Part shown: piece by piece, positions 12,331-29,001 of the stretch | Layout: each line of letters starts with the position of its first letter | Position numbering within the stretch: position 1 is the stretch's first letter | Assembly: GCA_936450465.1 (NCBI GenBank) | Contig: OW388289.1 | Location: 76,744,593 to 76,808,592, forward strand | Length of the DNA: 64,000 nucleotides | Origin: Gibbula magus | Taxonomy: Eukaryota > Mollusca > Gastropoda > Trochida > Trochidae | Direction: 5' to 3' | Notes under the pieces: generated by a model | Told to the model about the DNA's origin: nothing | The model's input: only the letters and a program-made list of their open reading frames with translations | Databases searched by the model: none | Program-made: the position numbers and the translations under genes

Positions 12331-15300
12331 TCCTCCCTTCTCTACCTCTATCTACTGTGCTCCCTTCTCTACCTCTATCTACTGTGCTCCCTTCTCTACC
12401 TCTATCTACTGTGCTCCCTTCTCTACCTCTATCTACTGTGCTCCCTTCTCTACCTCTATCTACTGTGCTCCCTTCTCTACCTCTATCTACTGTGCTCCCT
12501 TCTCTACCTCTATCTACTGTGCTCCCTTCTCTACCTCTATCTACTGTGCTCCCTTCTCTACCTCTATCTACTGTGCTCCCTTCTCTACCTCTATCTACTG
12601 TGCTCCCTTCTCTACCTCTATCTACTGTGCTCCCTTCTCTACCTCTATCTACTGTGCTCCCTTCTCTACCTCTATCTACTGTGCTCCCTTCTCTACCTCT
12701 ATCTACTGTGCTCCCTTCTCTACCTCTATCTACTGTGCTCCCTTCTCTACCTCTATCTACTGTGCTCCCTTCTCTACCTCTATCTACTGTGCTCCCTTCT
12801 CTACCTCTATCTACTGTGCTCCCTTCTCTACCTCTATCTACTGTGCTCCCTTCTCTACCTCTATCTACTCTGCTCCCTTCTCTACCTCTATCTACTGTGC
12901 TCCCTTCTCTACCTCTATCTACTGTGCTCCCTTCTCTACCTCTATCTACTGTGCTCCCTTCTCTACCTCTATCTACTGTGCTCCCTTCTCTACCTCTATC
13001 TACTGTGCTCCCTTCTCTACCTCTATCTACTGTGCTCCCTTCTCTACCTCTATCTACTGTGCTCCCTTCTCTACCTCTATCTACTGTGCTCCCTTCTCTA
13101 CCTCTATCTACTGTGCTCCCTTCTCTACCTCTATCTACTGTGCTCCCTTCTCTACCTCTATCTACTGTGCTCCCTTCTCTACCTCTATCTACTGTGCTCC
13201 CTTCTCTACCTCTATCTACTGTGCTCCCTTCTCTACCTCTATCTACTGTGCTCCCTTCTCTACCTCTATCTACTGTGCTCCCTTCTCTACCTCTATCTAC
13301 TGTGCTCCCTTCTCTACCTCTATCTACTGTGCTCCCTTCTCTACCTCTATCTACTGTGCTCCCTTCTCTACCTCTATCTACTGTGCTCCCTTCTCTACCT
13401 CTATCTACTGTGCTCCCTTCTCTACCTCTATCTACTGTGCTCCCTTCTCTACCTCTATCTACTGTGCTCCCTTCTCTACCTCTATCTACTGTGCTCCCTT
13501 CTCTACCTCTATCTACTGTGCTCCCTTCTCTACCTCTATCTACTGTGCTCCCTTCTCTACCTCTATCTACTGTGCTCCCTTCTCTACCTCTATCTACTGT
13601 GCTCCCTTCTCTACCTCTATCTACTGTGCTCCCTTCTCTACCTCTATCTACTGTGCTCCCTTCTCTACCTCTATCTACTGTCCTCCCTTCTTCACCTCTA
13701 TCTACTGTGCTCCCTTCTCTACCTCTATCTACTGTGCTCCCTTCTCTACCTCTATCTACTGTGCTCCCTTCTCTACCTCTATCTACTCTGCTCCCTTCTC
13801 TACCTCTATCTACTGTGCTCCCTTCTCTACCTCTATCTACTGTGCTCCCTTCTCTACCTCTATCTACTGTGCTCCCTTCTCTACCTCTATCTACTGTGCT
13901 CCCTTCTCTACCTCTATCTACTGTGCTCCCTTCTCTACCTCTATCTACTCTGCTCCCTTCTCTACCTCTATCTACTGTGCTCCCTTCTCTACCTCTATCT
14001 ACTGTGCTCCCTTCTCTACCTCTATCTACTGTGCTCCCTTCTCTACCTCTATCTACTGTGCTCCCTTCTCTACCTCTATCTACTGTGCTCCCTTCTCTAC
14101 CTCTATCTACTGTGCTCCCTTCTCTACCTCTATCTACTGTGCTCCCTTCTCTACCTCTATCTACTGTGCTCCCTTCTCTACCTCTATCTACTGTGCTCCC
14201 TTCTCTACCTCTATCTACTGTGCTCCCTTCTCTACCTCTATCTACTCTGCTCCCTTCTCTACCTCTATCTACTGTGCTCCCTTCTCTACCTCTATCTACT
14301 GTGCTCCCTTCTCTACCTCTATCTACTGTGCTCCCTTCTCTACCTCTATCTACTGTGCTCCCTTCTCTACCTCTATCTACTGTGCTCCCTTCTCTACCTC
14401 TATCTACTGTGCTCCCTTCTCTACCTCTATCTACTGTGCTCCCTTCTCTACCTCTATCTACTGTGCTCCCTTCTCTACCTCTATCTACTGTGCTCCCTTC
14501 TCTACCTCTATCTACTGTGCTCCCTTCTCTACCTCTATCTACTGTGCTCCCTTCTCTACCTCTATCTACTGTGCTCCCTTCTCTACCTCTATCTACTGTG
14601 CTCCCTTCTCTACCTCTATCTACTGTGCTCCCTTCTCTACCTCTATCTACTGTGCTCCCTTCTCTACCTCTATCTACTGTGCTCCCTTCTCTACCTCTAT
14701 CTACTGTGCTCCCTTCTCTACCTCTATCTACTGTGCTCCCTTCTCTACCTCTATCTACTGTGCTCCCTTCTCTACCTCTATCTACTGTGCTCCCTTCTCT
14801 ACCTCTATCTACTGTGCTCCCTTCTCTACCTCTATCTACTGTGCTCCCTTCTCTACCTCTATCTACTGTGCTCCCTTCTCTACCTCTATCTACTGTGCTC
14901 CCTTCTCTACCTCTATCTACTGTGCTCCCTTCTCTACCTCTATCTACTGTGCTCCCTTCTCTACCTCTATCTACTGTGCTCCCTTCTCTACCTCTATCTA
15001 CTGTGCTCCCTTCTCTACCTCTATCTACTGTGCTCCCTTCTCTACCTCTATCTACTGTCCTCCCTTCTTCACCTCTATCTACTGTGCTCCCTTCTCTACC
15101 TCTATCTACTGTGCTCCCTTCTCTACCTCTATCTACTGTGCTCCCTTCTCTACCTCTATCTACTGTGCTCCCTTCTCTACCTCTATCTACTGTGCTCCCT
15201 TCTCTACCTCTATCTACTGTGCTGCCTTCTCTACCTCTATCTACTGTGCTCCCTTCTCTACCTCTATCTACTGTGCTCCCTTCTCTACCTCTATCTACTG

Positions 15301-15850
15301 TGCTCCCTTCTCTACCTCTATCTACTCTGCTCCCTTCTCTACCTCTATCTACTGTGCTCCCTTCTCTACCTCTATCTACTCTGCTCCCTTCTCTACCTCT
15401 ATCTACTGTGCTCCCTTCTCTACCTCTATCTACTGTGCTCCCTTCTCTACCTCTATCTACTGTGCTCCCTTCTCTACCTCTATCTACTGTGCTCCCTTCT
15501 CTACCTCTATCTACTGTGCTCCCTTCTCTACCTCTATCTACTGTGCTCCCTTCTCTACCTCTATCTACTGTGCTCCCTTCTCTACCTCTATCTACTGTGC
15601 TCCCTTCTCTACCTCTATCTACTGTGCTCCCTTCTCTACCTCTATCTACTGTGCTCCCTTCTCTACCTCTATCTACTGTGCTCCCTTCTCTACCTCTATC
15701 TACTGTGCTCCCTTCTCTACCTCTATCTACTGTGCTCCCTTCTCTACCTCTATCTACTGTGCTCCCTTCTCTACCTCTATCTACTGTGCTCCCTTCTCTA
15801 CCTCTATCTACTGTGCTCCCTTCTCTACCTCTATCTACTGTGCTCCCTTC
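12331..15850. repeat. 27-bp satellite array, about 130 units, indel-free
   Basis: The unit is CTCCCTTCTCTACCTC followed by TATCTACTGTG. The whole 3.5-kb array stays in register: every diagnostic variant lies at a multiple of 27 bp from the others. Because 27 is divisible by three and no frame of the unit meets a stop, very long open frames run through it (two + strand frames and one - strand frame, each over 1200 residues of a nine-residue repeat, for example APFSTSIYC). Rare variants: a G-to-C change at 12870, 13788, 13950, 14247, 15327 and 15381; a CCTCCCTTCTTCACC variant at 13681 and 15058; one C-to-G change near 15223. No start context, splice structure or recognisable domain supports translation, so I treat it as a satellite rather than a gene. 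Confidence 0.95.
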
Positions 15851-15899
15851 TTTTTTTCTCCCTACATTTGCATGTCTATTTGTTGTCGCCCCCCTCTTT

Positions 15900-16149
15900 C
15901 CCATCTCTCTTCAAGTATATTCAAAAGGGATACCATTGTGTGTGTCGACAGATAATGATAGTCAACCGGTCAAGTAATGTTAAACGACAAATTACAATGA
16001 AAGTGTTTTTCAGATCAATGAGTTAAAGGCATAACTATATACTCTTTAAAAGTCGCCTCTCTCATTCTTTGTGTTCTTTGCCTATCTCTTCCCCATCTCT
16101 CTCCAAGTATATTCGAAAGGGAAGCCCACCTATGATTGTGGATAGATGA
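15900..16149 (+). repeat. Right flank of the array: two tandem copies of a 191-bp unit and the right direct repeat
   Basis: CCCATCTCTCTTCAAGTATA at 15900 recurs as CCCATCTCTCCAAGTATA-type sequence at 16091, 191 bp later. Between them lies 15960-16064, the partner of 11926-12046. The locus therefore looks like a larger tandem unit within which the 27-mer has expanded. Confidence 0.65.
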
Positions 16150-16721
16150 ACAGGTGGGGTATGTCGTGAGATCGATAGATCGATACACTGATCACTCTAA
16201 TGCGAGGAGAAGTGGTCTGCTCTTGGTGTACCTCACTACAAGACTGCCTTATTGCCCGCAGATTGCCTCGGAAATATCTTACTCCTGTCTACCTGAGAGA
16301 TAAACGCTGTCTCCTTGAGTTTCGGCGTCTTGGTGCGAGTAGTGATATACCTTTGTTTGTTGATATGTATACGGAAACACATGAAATATTTACAAGCTTT
16401 TATGAATTTTGTTGAAAAGACATATTTCATCATTTGAATACTTTTATCAAATACAATGATGTATGACTTGTTATACATCTACAATGTGGGCTACGTCTTT
16501 CATACAATAATAATTCCCAGCCTTTGGTGAATGATTAAAGCCGACAACGTGTAATTGTTACACACAAGTTTTAGGTAATCATATTTATTGATTTTAGTTT
16601 ATGACTAAAATTTCATCGATATATATCGATCTCGCGTTGATAAGATTGAATAGTAATGTCATGAGCTCTTGAATCAATTTATGTGTAGCCTACAGTCTAC
16701 ATTATAACGTCTTTAGTCTCT

Positions 16722-16912
16722 AGCCATCGACTTCAATATTTCTCGCTAAATGATGTGTGAACATATAAATACATCGACCTCAATATTTCTTGTTAAATGA
16801 TCTGTGGAAATATAAATACATTGACCTCAATATTTCTTGCTAAATGATGTGTGAAAATATACATACATCGACCTCAATATTTCTTGTTAAATGATGTGTG
16901 AAATGAATACAT
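16722..16912. repeat. 47-bp tandem repeat, 4 units
   Basis: CATCGACCTCAATATTTCTT-type units begin at 16725, 16772, 16819 and 16866, exactly 47 bp apart, each followed by TTAAATGATGTGTGAAA-like sequence. Confidence 0.9.
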
Positions 16913-16919
16913 GAAATGA

Positions 16920-17280
16920 AATCAACTATAAGTGACCTAGAAAGTGAAAATTATAAAATGCATTCGAGCATACTACTGATTAAGTGGCTGTCAATCACAC
17001 TCCATATGCGATAAGGGTTCAAATCCACTTTCGAAGTATGTGTAAGCTCTCTATTGAACACTCGAGTTTGCCTGTTAAACAAGATCAGTGTGTTCTATAG
17101 GTATAATCCTAGAATCAAACAGAACCGTTACGGGTCAAGTGTAAACTACCGTTTCAATGGAGGTTTTACCTAGACGGTTACACGTTTCTCCGCTGTTGGG
17201 ACGTAAGTTCGGAGCTATAAAAGGGTGTACATTTCGTCGTGTTTAAAATGGAAATTAAATCGAAGGTTCTGTGAGATATT
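16920..17280. other. Non-coding; weak tRNA-like stretch at about 16980-17040
   Basis: GGGTTCAAATCC near 17020 looks like a polymerase III B box and AGTGGCTGTCAATCAC near 16983 is a poor A box. No cloverleaf can be folded by eye, so at best it is a degenerate SINE head. Confidence 0.25.
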
Positions 17281-17306
17281 CCCTTGAATGGAAACTATAT
17301 ATATAT

Positions 17307-17479
17307 ATATAGAAAAAATAAAATGTTCGAAGAAATTACGATGATTTAATCAGATTCACAAGCATGCTTTCGACCATTACGGGTCTCATCAGGTGAATGA
17401 GACCCGTAATGGTCGAAAGCATGCTTGTGAATCTGATTAAATCATCGTAATTTCTTCGAACATTTTATTTTTTCTATAT
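17307..17479. repeat. Perfect inverted repeat, 83-bp arms, 7-base loop
   Basis: Arms 17307-17389 and 17397-17479 are exact reverse complements as read by eye, separated by CAGGTGA. The inner part of the arm reads ATGAGACCCGTAATGGTCG. The left arm is preceded by a TA run and the right is followed, 40 bp on, by the long TA tract. Absence of any mismatch implies recent origin, or ongoing correction, or an assembly foldback artefact. Confidence 0.9.
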
Positions 17480-17514
17480 GAGACCTGGGAGTTGGAAGAT
17501 GTTTTAAACTGTTT

Positions 17515-17515
<1 letters not shown>

Positions 17516-17586
<71 letters not shown>
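17516..17586. repeat. (TA)n microsatellite
   Basis: Uninterrupted alternating T/A for about 70 bp. Confidence 0.95.
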
Positions 17587-17589
<3 letters not shown>

Positions 17590-19110
17590 AAATGTACTAA
17601 TGCATCATTAAAACACAATCCAGGTCAACATATTTCTAAGGTTAATAATATTATTTGTGACTTTAGACAATTTGACTATGTAACAATAGGCACATTCATT
17701 CAACAAGAACATATTTGAAACTATTATGGTGCCGAGTTCATGACAAGCCGTTGTTGATCACTAATTACTGATTTGTAAATTTGTGGATATCAATATCATA
17801 TATATTTTATGATTACTAATTTGTAAAGTTTTATTTCACATACTGTATCACGCAATGAATTGTGATGGACACCTCCGTACGTGTATTTCAATTGACAAAA
17901 TGAGTTGGTATGAACAATGAACCCCTAAATAAAACAAAGGAGCAAGTGTGTAAGCTCGGCTTACTGATGCATCTCATATCTAAAATTGAAAGCAAAGAAA
18001 TTGTAATGTAGTTTGTCGAAGTGATCAATGTATGTATGATATGTTGATAGAGGATATTCAGAGAGACCCTTTTTAAAATATATATTCGCGTCCACAAACT
18101 ATCAGTATACATAATTGATGTTGATGAATTCTCAAATGGGACGTTTGTTATATATTGTACTTAAACTAACAATAGTAGGTATGTTTAAGATTTTCATTCC
18201 ATTCCTATATATATCATAAACGCATTCATCAAGTTTGTTACACATGCACGAGTGAATGTTATCGAAGAAGGCGAACACGACAAGAACAACACCCTTGTTC
18301 ATAGGCTTTCAAATTCAATTCACGTACATGTAACTGCATTGTGTGAAGATCACAACCAATGCCAACCCCTTGTTGTTTATAACCGTACCCTCATCATGCA
18401 ACACATGCAGGCAACCATTAACAGTTATGATTTGATCTTAATCTTTCCCGCAATAAACTCATATTCCTGAAAATACTTTTGAATTGTGCATGTAACATGT
18501 ACTTGTGTGTACAACATACTCATTAAATAAAGAAACTATGTTTTAAAAACACACAACGACATTGAAATGTAAATTTAAAGCAAAAAACTGTTACTGACAA
18601 TCGTAATTAATTCTTTTCTGAAAAGCTCAACATTATTTATAAGCGTAAACAATATCCTTAACGTTTACAACGTTTTATGAATATATTCTTGAGTATGCTT
18701 TGTCATTCAACTGTCAATACACTATCTTTATGACTCAATGTAACGTCATGTAAGAATTCAAATTGTATATGCCACTTAGCGCAATAAGAAAACAAGTTAG
18801 ATACACTGTATATAAGGATAAATAAACCAATAAATGTGTAAATCACTCAAGTGACTGAGAGTCGATAAGCCGGACTATAGAGCCTCTCAGCCTTATAAAC
18901 AGTGCTTGACAAACATTAAAGTCCAGCAAGAACACGTCAATAACAGAACAAGTGGACCTGTTGTCAAGTACAATGTTGATACTTTCAATGGTACCATGAA
19001 ACACATGCCTTTTTTTTTGTTATGACATAAGCAGATGTCTCCACATAGCCTTGCTGTTCACACTATAAAACTATTGCACTTTGATTGAAGTGTAGATATG
19101 TATTTTAGAA
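17590..19110. other. Non-coding stretch, no gene recognised
   Basis: AT-rich with short chance frames only. Confidence 0.5.
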
Positions 19111-19114
19111 ATAA

Positions 19115-19330
19115 TTTTAGCTCATCAGGCCTGCAAGGCCAGACGGGTTTGTGGCATGGACCGTCGTCCAGCATCCGTCCGCTGTCCGTCAACATTTCAA
19201 CAGTTTACGACTTCTTCTCGAAACCCAAAATGCTGATATTGTGTGAGGAGATCCTTGCAGTAAGGGGATCAAAGTTTGTACATTTTGAAATTTCCAAAAT
19301 AACATTTGTATTACATGTAAGTTAAAGTTT
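19115..19330 (+). mobile_element. Diverged 5' end of a hairpin-ended repeat element
   Basis: TTTTAGCTCATCAGGCCTGC begins it, followed by AAGGCCAGACGGGTTTGTGG, then CATCCGTCC and a GACTTCTTCTC stretch. These match the order of landmarks in the complete elements at 29002 and 43576 (hairpin, GTCC-rich tract, CTTCTTCTC). The 3' end is not found. Confidence 0.6.
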
Positions 19331-19609
19331 GCTCATTTGGACTTTACTTCAAGAACCATCATGTTAGAAAGCTTAAATTTGGGAAATATAATCATTGATT
19401 GATGGAGACTATTAATTATAAATTTCATTACCTTACTCCCAAAAATATGGTTTTCAATTTTAAAGTGGTGGACCCTTTTTAATGACTCTGGTCTAATGTA
19501 CAATGTAATACTATTGGTCTTGATCACATGAGTTTTTCCAACATGACCTGTGTAGTGACCACTCCCTGGTAGATAATTTCAAATAGCAGCTAGCTCGTTA
19601 GGTCTAATA

Positions 19610-22600
19610 CAGAGGTTTTAAACTTCTGTGCTGTGTTACAGTCAATCTGTTAGACTGGTTTAGTCTAACACTCAGACAAAGGTATTAATTAATGAAATAT
19701 CACCTTTTTATTATTAAAAATTGTTTGGAATACAAATTGAAACCATTTAGCATATAACTTTAAGCACACCAGGGGCGCCTTTTGAGTAACCATTATTAGC
19801 ACTGAAATTAAGAGTTAAAAGAAAGCATTCTGTCGACGTACTTTTGAGAATAATGTCTTTGAAACGAATAACGTTATAACGCGCACTGAAGGTAGAGGAA
19901 CAATATGTGTCCAACTATATTAGATATACGATCCTTGAAAATGCTAATGAAATATGATACTAAGTACTGTCTACATTATGCAAGGAGGCAGTATGTTCAT
20001 ATAAGGCACCACCCTGTCTTGTGGTCTCACAAAAGTCACCTCACCTTTCAGCACCAACAACCCGTAACATCCAACATAACACCACACAATATTTCATAAC
20101 AGTCTTGTGTTTCCTGTATTAGTTATGTGTTATGTTTCACTGGAGGCCTATTGTTCGTGATGTAATGTACACCGAAGCTTGTGGCTATTGACCGTTAAAT
20201 GGATCATGCATTTCAGGGTGATGTCAATAACACTACTGTTATTGTGGTATACCTACCAAGGTGGTTGATCATGATTGTACATCAACGTATACCATTCTTA
20301 ATTGTAATTATAGAATATACGTCACAAAAAAAAACTGTGCGAGGATAACGTCTTTGGGCATTTACAATTGATATACACAAGAAAGCAATATTTTCTAGTA
20401 CCATATTCTTTATTGTGAATATATTGGGCAAGGAAAGGTTATCATAAACAACTGAACATTTCAAAATTCCAGTAACCAAACCAATTTATTCATATTTCAA
20501 GTCGATAGTGAATATTCTTAATCCAGCAATTCATGATAAAACTCTACCCTTTATGAAAGTAAAGCAAGACTCTAAATTGATACATGTCTAGGCTTATCCC
20601 CAAAACCCAAAATGCTTGAAATAGCTCTGTGAAAAATTACATTTTTAAAACTTTACAATTGATGTAATTTTTTAAATATTTATTTAGTTTATGCAATTTG
20701 TTCTTAAAATTGGACACGTATAAATTATTTTAGAAACTAAGTTTGATGCAAAAAATATGCATGTTTCATACACCCCTTAGTATATTCTAACAGAAAGTCA
20801 TTATCATTATTCCTATAGTAAAGTGCTTTAAAAACTCCAAGTACGTGTAAATCTGTCGCTTACCTCCAAGTGTTGATAAGTACCACAAAAGAGTCTCTTA
20901 AATGAATAATAGCAGTTTGTCGACTCTTAATGATGTTTACAAGACATTGATCGAATGAAGGAGATATGTTTTTCTTCAGCATAAATGTACTTAGAAAAAT
21001 AATAATATATATATTCTTATCAGTTTACTAGTATATTTACTTACATATATAAGTACCTAATATATATTGTCTCACCTCCGTGTTACCTTGTAGAATACCA
21101 GGAGTTATCTTAGTCCACAGAAAAGGACACACACGTTGAAGTTGATTTACACATGTTGATATACAGATTGTTCAAGCTTGTGTGATGAAATGAGTTTCTA
21201 CTTACTTACGTTGTTCTTTATGACATGTTGTCTACCTTTCAATATAAACCGTTTGACTTATTTTATCTTGCTATAGTGCTGTTTTATGCATTCCATTTCT
21301 TAATGCCCTTCAAAGACTTGATATACAGTTACTTATCAATGCAATTATCTTTTAAGCAACGGTGTTCATCACGATGAAAGAGATCAAAATCTCAACGTAC
21401 ATCGCTATCAATACATGTGTATGTATGTTATATACGTGTTGATAAAATGACGGCATTAACAGAGCCATCAATAGAAGAGAAGAACTATATCATATTATGA
21501 TTCATATTCTATTTACTTAATTTCTAAACCTTAATTTCAAGGTCAATTAATGTCAGTATGAATTTGCAAAACATGACATTTGGTAATAACTTTAACATAT
21601 TCAAGGATTGTCAAACAGATCACGGGTAGGTTTCTTAAGATAAGTAGAAACCCGTGCTCATGCTCTATACAGGGTTTAACTCACAAGTACGTGTAGAACT
21701 GATAAGCGCTACAAAAGAGTCTCACAAATGAATGAAAATAGCTTGTCGAGTCACTAAGACCATTAGGTCAAAGTCATAGGAGGTATTAACCCCATTTATA
21801 TACTTTCTTAGATATAGTTCACCTTTTAGAAAATTATGTCTTTATTTTGATCCCGGTAAAGACTTTTATTACGATACTTATTAGAGCTTTAGAACTTTTA
21901 TCAGTAAATATTTTTTTTTAGTTAAACTTTATCGCCGAGTCTTATGTGGTTACCACTTGACTTTATATAACTAGTCTCCAATATTTACAAATGTTGAAAA
22001 AATAGTTCATATGGGGAAATAAGTTTGGATATTATAGAATAATCATAGTGGTAACCATAAACAAATAATTAATTACGGGAGGATCTGACCAATCAGCTGC
22101 GTGTAACTTGACAACAGGATCACCCTGTATATGATCGTGTTATGTCTCATACTCATGGTAGACGTTCAGAAGGACTTACTAGACATAACGATCAGTCAGA
22201 ATATGATATGGGATGCTCAACCATTTCAAGGCATTTAAACTAGCGTACAAAAAAACCACCAAATTTTCAACATCTTCACAGAGTCTTAAACAAACTACTG
22301 CGGTAGGACCAAACCGACTTTTGCATCTGTTTGATATGCATATATTTTGTAAAGAAGTATTTAAGAAAATATTACCATTGTATGCTATTTATATTTATAC
22401 ACCTGTTCAAACACCGATGTACAAAACGTTTTGTATTTAATACAATGTTAATAAACGACGTCGGGCCTTCTCGGACTTTAATACCTTGCGTATCCTTACA
22501 GTAACTAGCAATTCTTAGAACATGCAGATAATTTCACTTTCCTATTTCACCTCGTTAAGAAGATTCCAAAACGAAATTTTTTAAAGGCGTGTTTTTCAGA

Positions 22601-24920
22601 AACATAATACGATAATGTTGCAAAATGGAAAATTTAGGTTAGTTTGCTTCTGGACATAACATGTTACTAAGTTTCAGTCGCATTACTTTTTTTGGATTAA
22701 ACTATCTTGCAATATTTTACCTTATGTTCAAAAACAACATCAGCGGAACAACCATTACTATTTATTTCAACGTGTTCAATCACGAGATGTGAGCCCCATT
22801 TCATCAATGAACTTGTCTCGACAATATTAAAGCATATGTATCATTACACGTAGTATTTCGAATGTAACTGTTACAATGTTTCACTGTCTAAAAGGCATGC
22901 ATTTCAATGTGTCCAATCAAATTGAACTCTTAAGATCTAGCCCGAGTCATGTGAACTGAAACTTAACCGCCAATCATATACATTATCACTAGGTCTGTTA
23001 GGCTGAAGTTTCCAATTGTTGTAGAGCATTTAGTCTCATACGAGCACAACTTCACATACTCGTGCTATGAAATTATGCAAACGTTCGTCTGTTCTCTAAA
23101 TCTAGTCACGCACAGTGTAACCCAGAGCAACACGTAAGGGTAATGGTTTCTCTCGACTCTTCATAGCTGTGTAAATAAATAATAAATTCATCATTTGTGG
23201 TGTAACGTGTGCTATATAGTTGTAGATTGAACTGGAAAATAACAAAAGAATATATAGATTGTTTTTTTTTAATGAAGTTGGACATTGAAATGTAATTGTG
23301 TAATCTGTAACCTGTTTATCAAATGCAAAATACTACAGACTCAAATATGTTAACTATCTTATGGTTTGAAGGAAGTAAGTCTAAACAAAGTAGATGCACA
23401 GTCTCATTTCACAATCACATCGAACCTGTTTCATATTACAGTTGAGATAAAGCTTCTGTAGTGTACAATACATGCGCTATTAAAGGGAGCCTACTCTGTC
23501 CGGTATACTGGCTTCAACCACACAGACTGTATGTATAACACAGACAACTATACTTCGCATGTGAATCTTTCGTTATTTACAATATTACTTTAATATTCTT
23601 CTAACAACCCACCAACCTTGTATAACACATACATTGTATTATGGTTCACAGTGTATATATGAATGTATTATCACCCAACCTTATTTGTTGAAAGTATCCT
23701 CCCCATTTCTTAAATACTTTCATGTTACAGGACGCTGTGCCGTTAAACATGACGATATCCAAACATTTTATGTTATCCATTTCAGTTCGCTTTAGTTCAG
23801 TTACATATGATTGCAGTTAGATTACGTTGACTACTTAACGGAAACAGACAGTGAAGCGATATTTCATGATTTGAAACCGAATTTTAAAACATATAATAGT
23901 AGAATTGCTAGTGTTTCAGTCTTCGTTTAAATAACCAATATTTTTTCATCATTGAACAAATCAACACGTTACTATTTCAGTGCATACTACAATGTTATCG
24001 CATACTTTTGAACGTTTAATAAAATACTCAAAATGACAAGAGCAATGATTACATAGTTCTAATACTTCATAATTCTAAAACATTCAACGCATACAATGTA
24101 GCTCTTATACTAATTACCAACATGTCCCTGCTATAAACTAGATAACAACTCTATGGTAGACATGAGTCAATGACCCAATACTCAACTGCTTACACGTAGC
24201 ATACAAAGGCACCACACATGTATTCATCATCGCTTTTATTTTCAAGATTATCTTAAACTTAATAAACAACTCAAAGCAGACAATTTGATTCAGTTACTGA
24301 GCTTATCCCCGGCACAGCTTAATGTTGGAATGTTTTAACATATGAAGTGTGGAGAATCGATACATAATCCCTACGTCAACGACGATAACATTGAACTATT
24401 CATTGTAAATTAATCGATTTGAAGGATCATCTTTCTAACAGTTTTATGAGAAGAGGGTTAATTTTCATTACTGTCGTGAAATTCCCGTGATTGAGCAATC
24501 CTGTTCACAACGTCCCCGCTGGTGTTGCTTATATACATGTATAACGTGCACCTCCAGTAGGAGTAATTTGCATCTTTTCAGAAACATACATGTATGGCAC
24601 GAAACGAAGTCACGTGACGCCTCACAAATCAGTTTTTGAATGAATGCATGAATGAACGAATGTATTCATTTGTACTTTTTATAACATGTATGTTTGATTT
24701 TTCTCAACTTATAGTAAAATGGAGTACTTTATGTGAATAATGGGTGTCAGTGAATATCTGGCGTCATCACTGTAGTGCTGAGGTTCATTGACATTTCCCA
24801 TTGACATTTTCCTCTTTACTGTCAATAGATGTAGTTTATAATGAAGATTTTTGACTTTCGAATTTAGGTCAACAGAATACCAACACACATTTCACAGTGA
24901 AAATGATCCCATACGTCACG
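19610..24920. other. Long non-coding stretch, no gene recognised
   Basis: Contains a dispersed similarity to 3440-3500 at 19610-19720 and a pair of related segments at 20838-20945 and 21684-21770 (AAGTACGTGTA, ACAAAAGAGTCTC, AAATGAAT, TTGTCGA in the same order), which indicate an old duplicated repeat. No credible exon was found. Confidence 0.5.
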
Positions 24921-24924
24921 TGTG

Positions 24925-28430
<3,506 letters not shown>

Positions 28431-28431
28431 A

Positions 28432-28545
28432 TCAACTTCTTTATTAACAATAGCGACGTTTCGGTATAGATCCTTATACCGTTATCAAGCATGTCATACA
28501 TTATAATACCTTATACCGTTATCAAGCATACAATAAAATTTTTCT
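28432..28545. repeat. Dispersed repeat with an internal 18-bp direct duplication
   Basis: AACTTCTTTATT, TAGCGACGTTTCGG and TATAGATCC occur in order, followed by CCTTATACCGTTATCAAGCA twice. The first three landmarks recur in reverse complement at about 46960-47005 (ATCTATGTCGAAACGTAGCC, AATAAAGAA), so both are ends of one repeat family. Confidence 0.55.
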
Positions 28546-29001
28546 GGGATTTAGATTTAAACAGATGTGTAGCGAAAAGCTTTTGACAGATAGAAAGTAA
28601 TTAAAATGCCCACATTTAAAATTCCCGTTTGAGAATAAGGAAGTTTGCGGCACGAAGCATGGCACCCTGTGTTTACTTGTTTATTATCCCTGTCAAGACA
28701 ATCAACCAACACCAGTATCACAGTGAAGCACTAGAGCAGAGGTAATGTATGTAAGATATAGACCCGGGTGTTGTCAGGTGTCAGGTTACCGGTATACCTA
28801 CCTGATAGCGGGGGAACAGGTGGAGGGGCTGTTTACCCCCTTGTTTGTCACCTGTATAACACAAGGTACCTGTTGTTAGATGATCCGTATGTATAGGTGG
28901 TGTTGGTAGGATAGTCATTATTAGTTTCTTGTTTTAAGTTGAGTATGACGTTCATTGTCAACATTGGTCCGTGTTTGTGGTAAGTACGATATTTTATTTC
29001 A

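Noticed and set aside
12331..15850. Possible CRISPR-like array
   Set aside because: Units are contiguous with no unique spacers, no cas genes, and the window is eukaryotic.
12020..15955. A 1311-residue frame on the + strand (and similar long frames in a second + frame and on the - strand) reading 9-residue repeats
   Set aside because: They follow automatically from an indel-free 27-bp repeat whose unit has no stop in these frames. The N-terminal part is CT-rich low complexity, and no domain or splice signal supports a protein.
16980..17040. tRNA or SINE head
   Set aside because: A B-box-like word is present but the A box and cloverleaf are not convincing.
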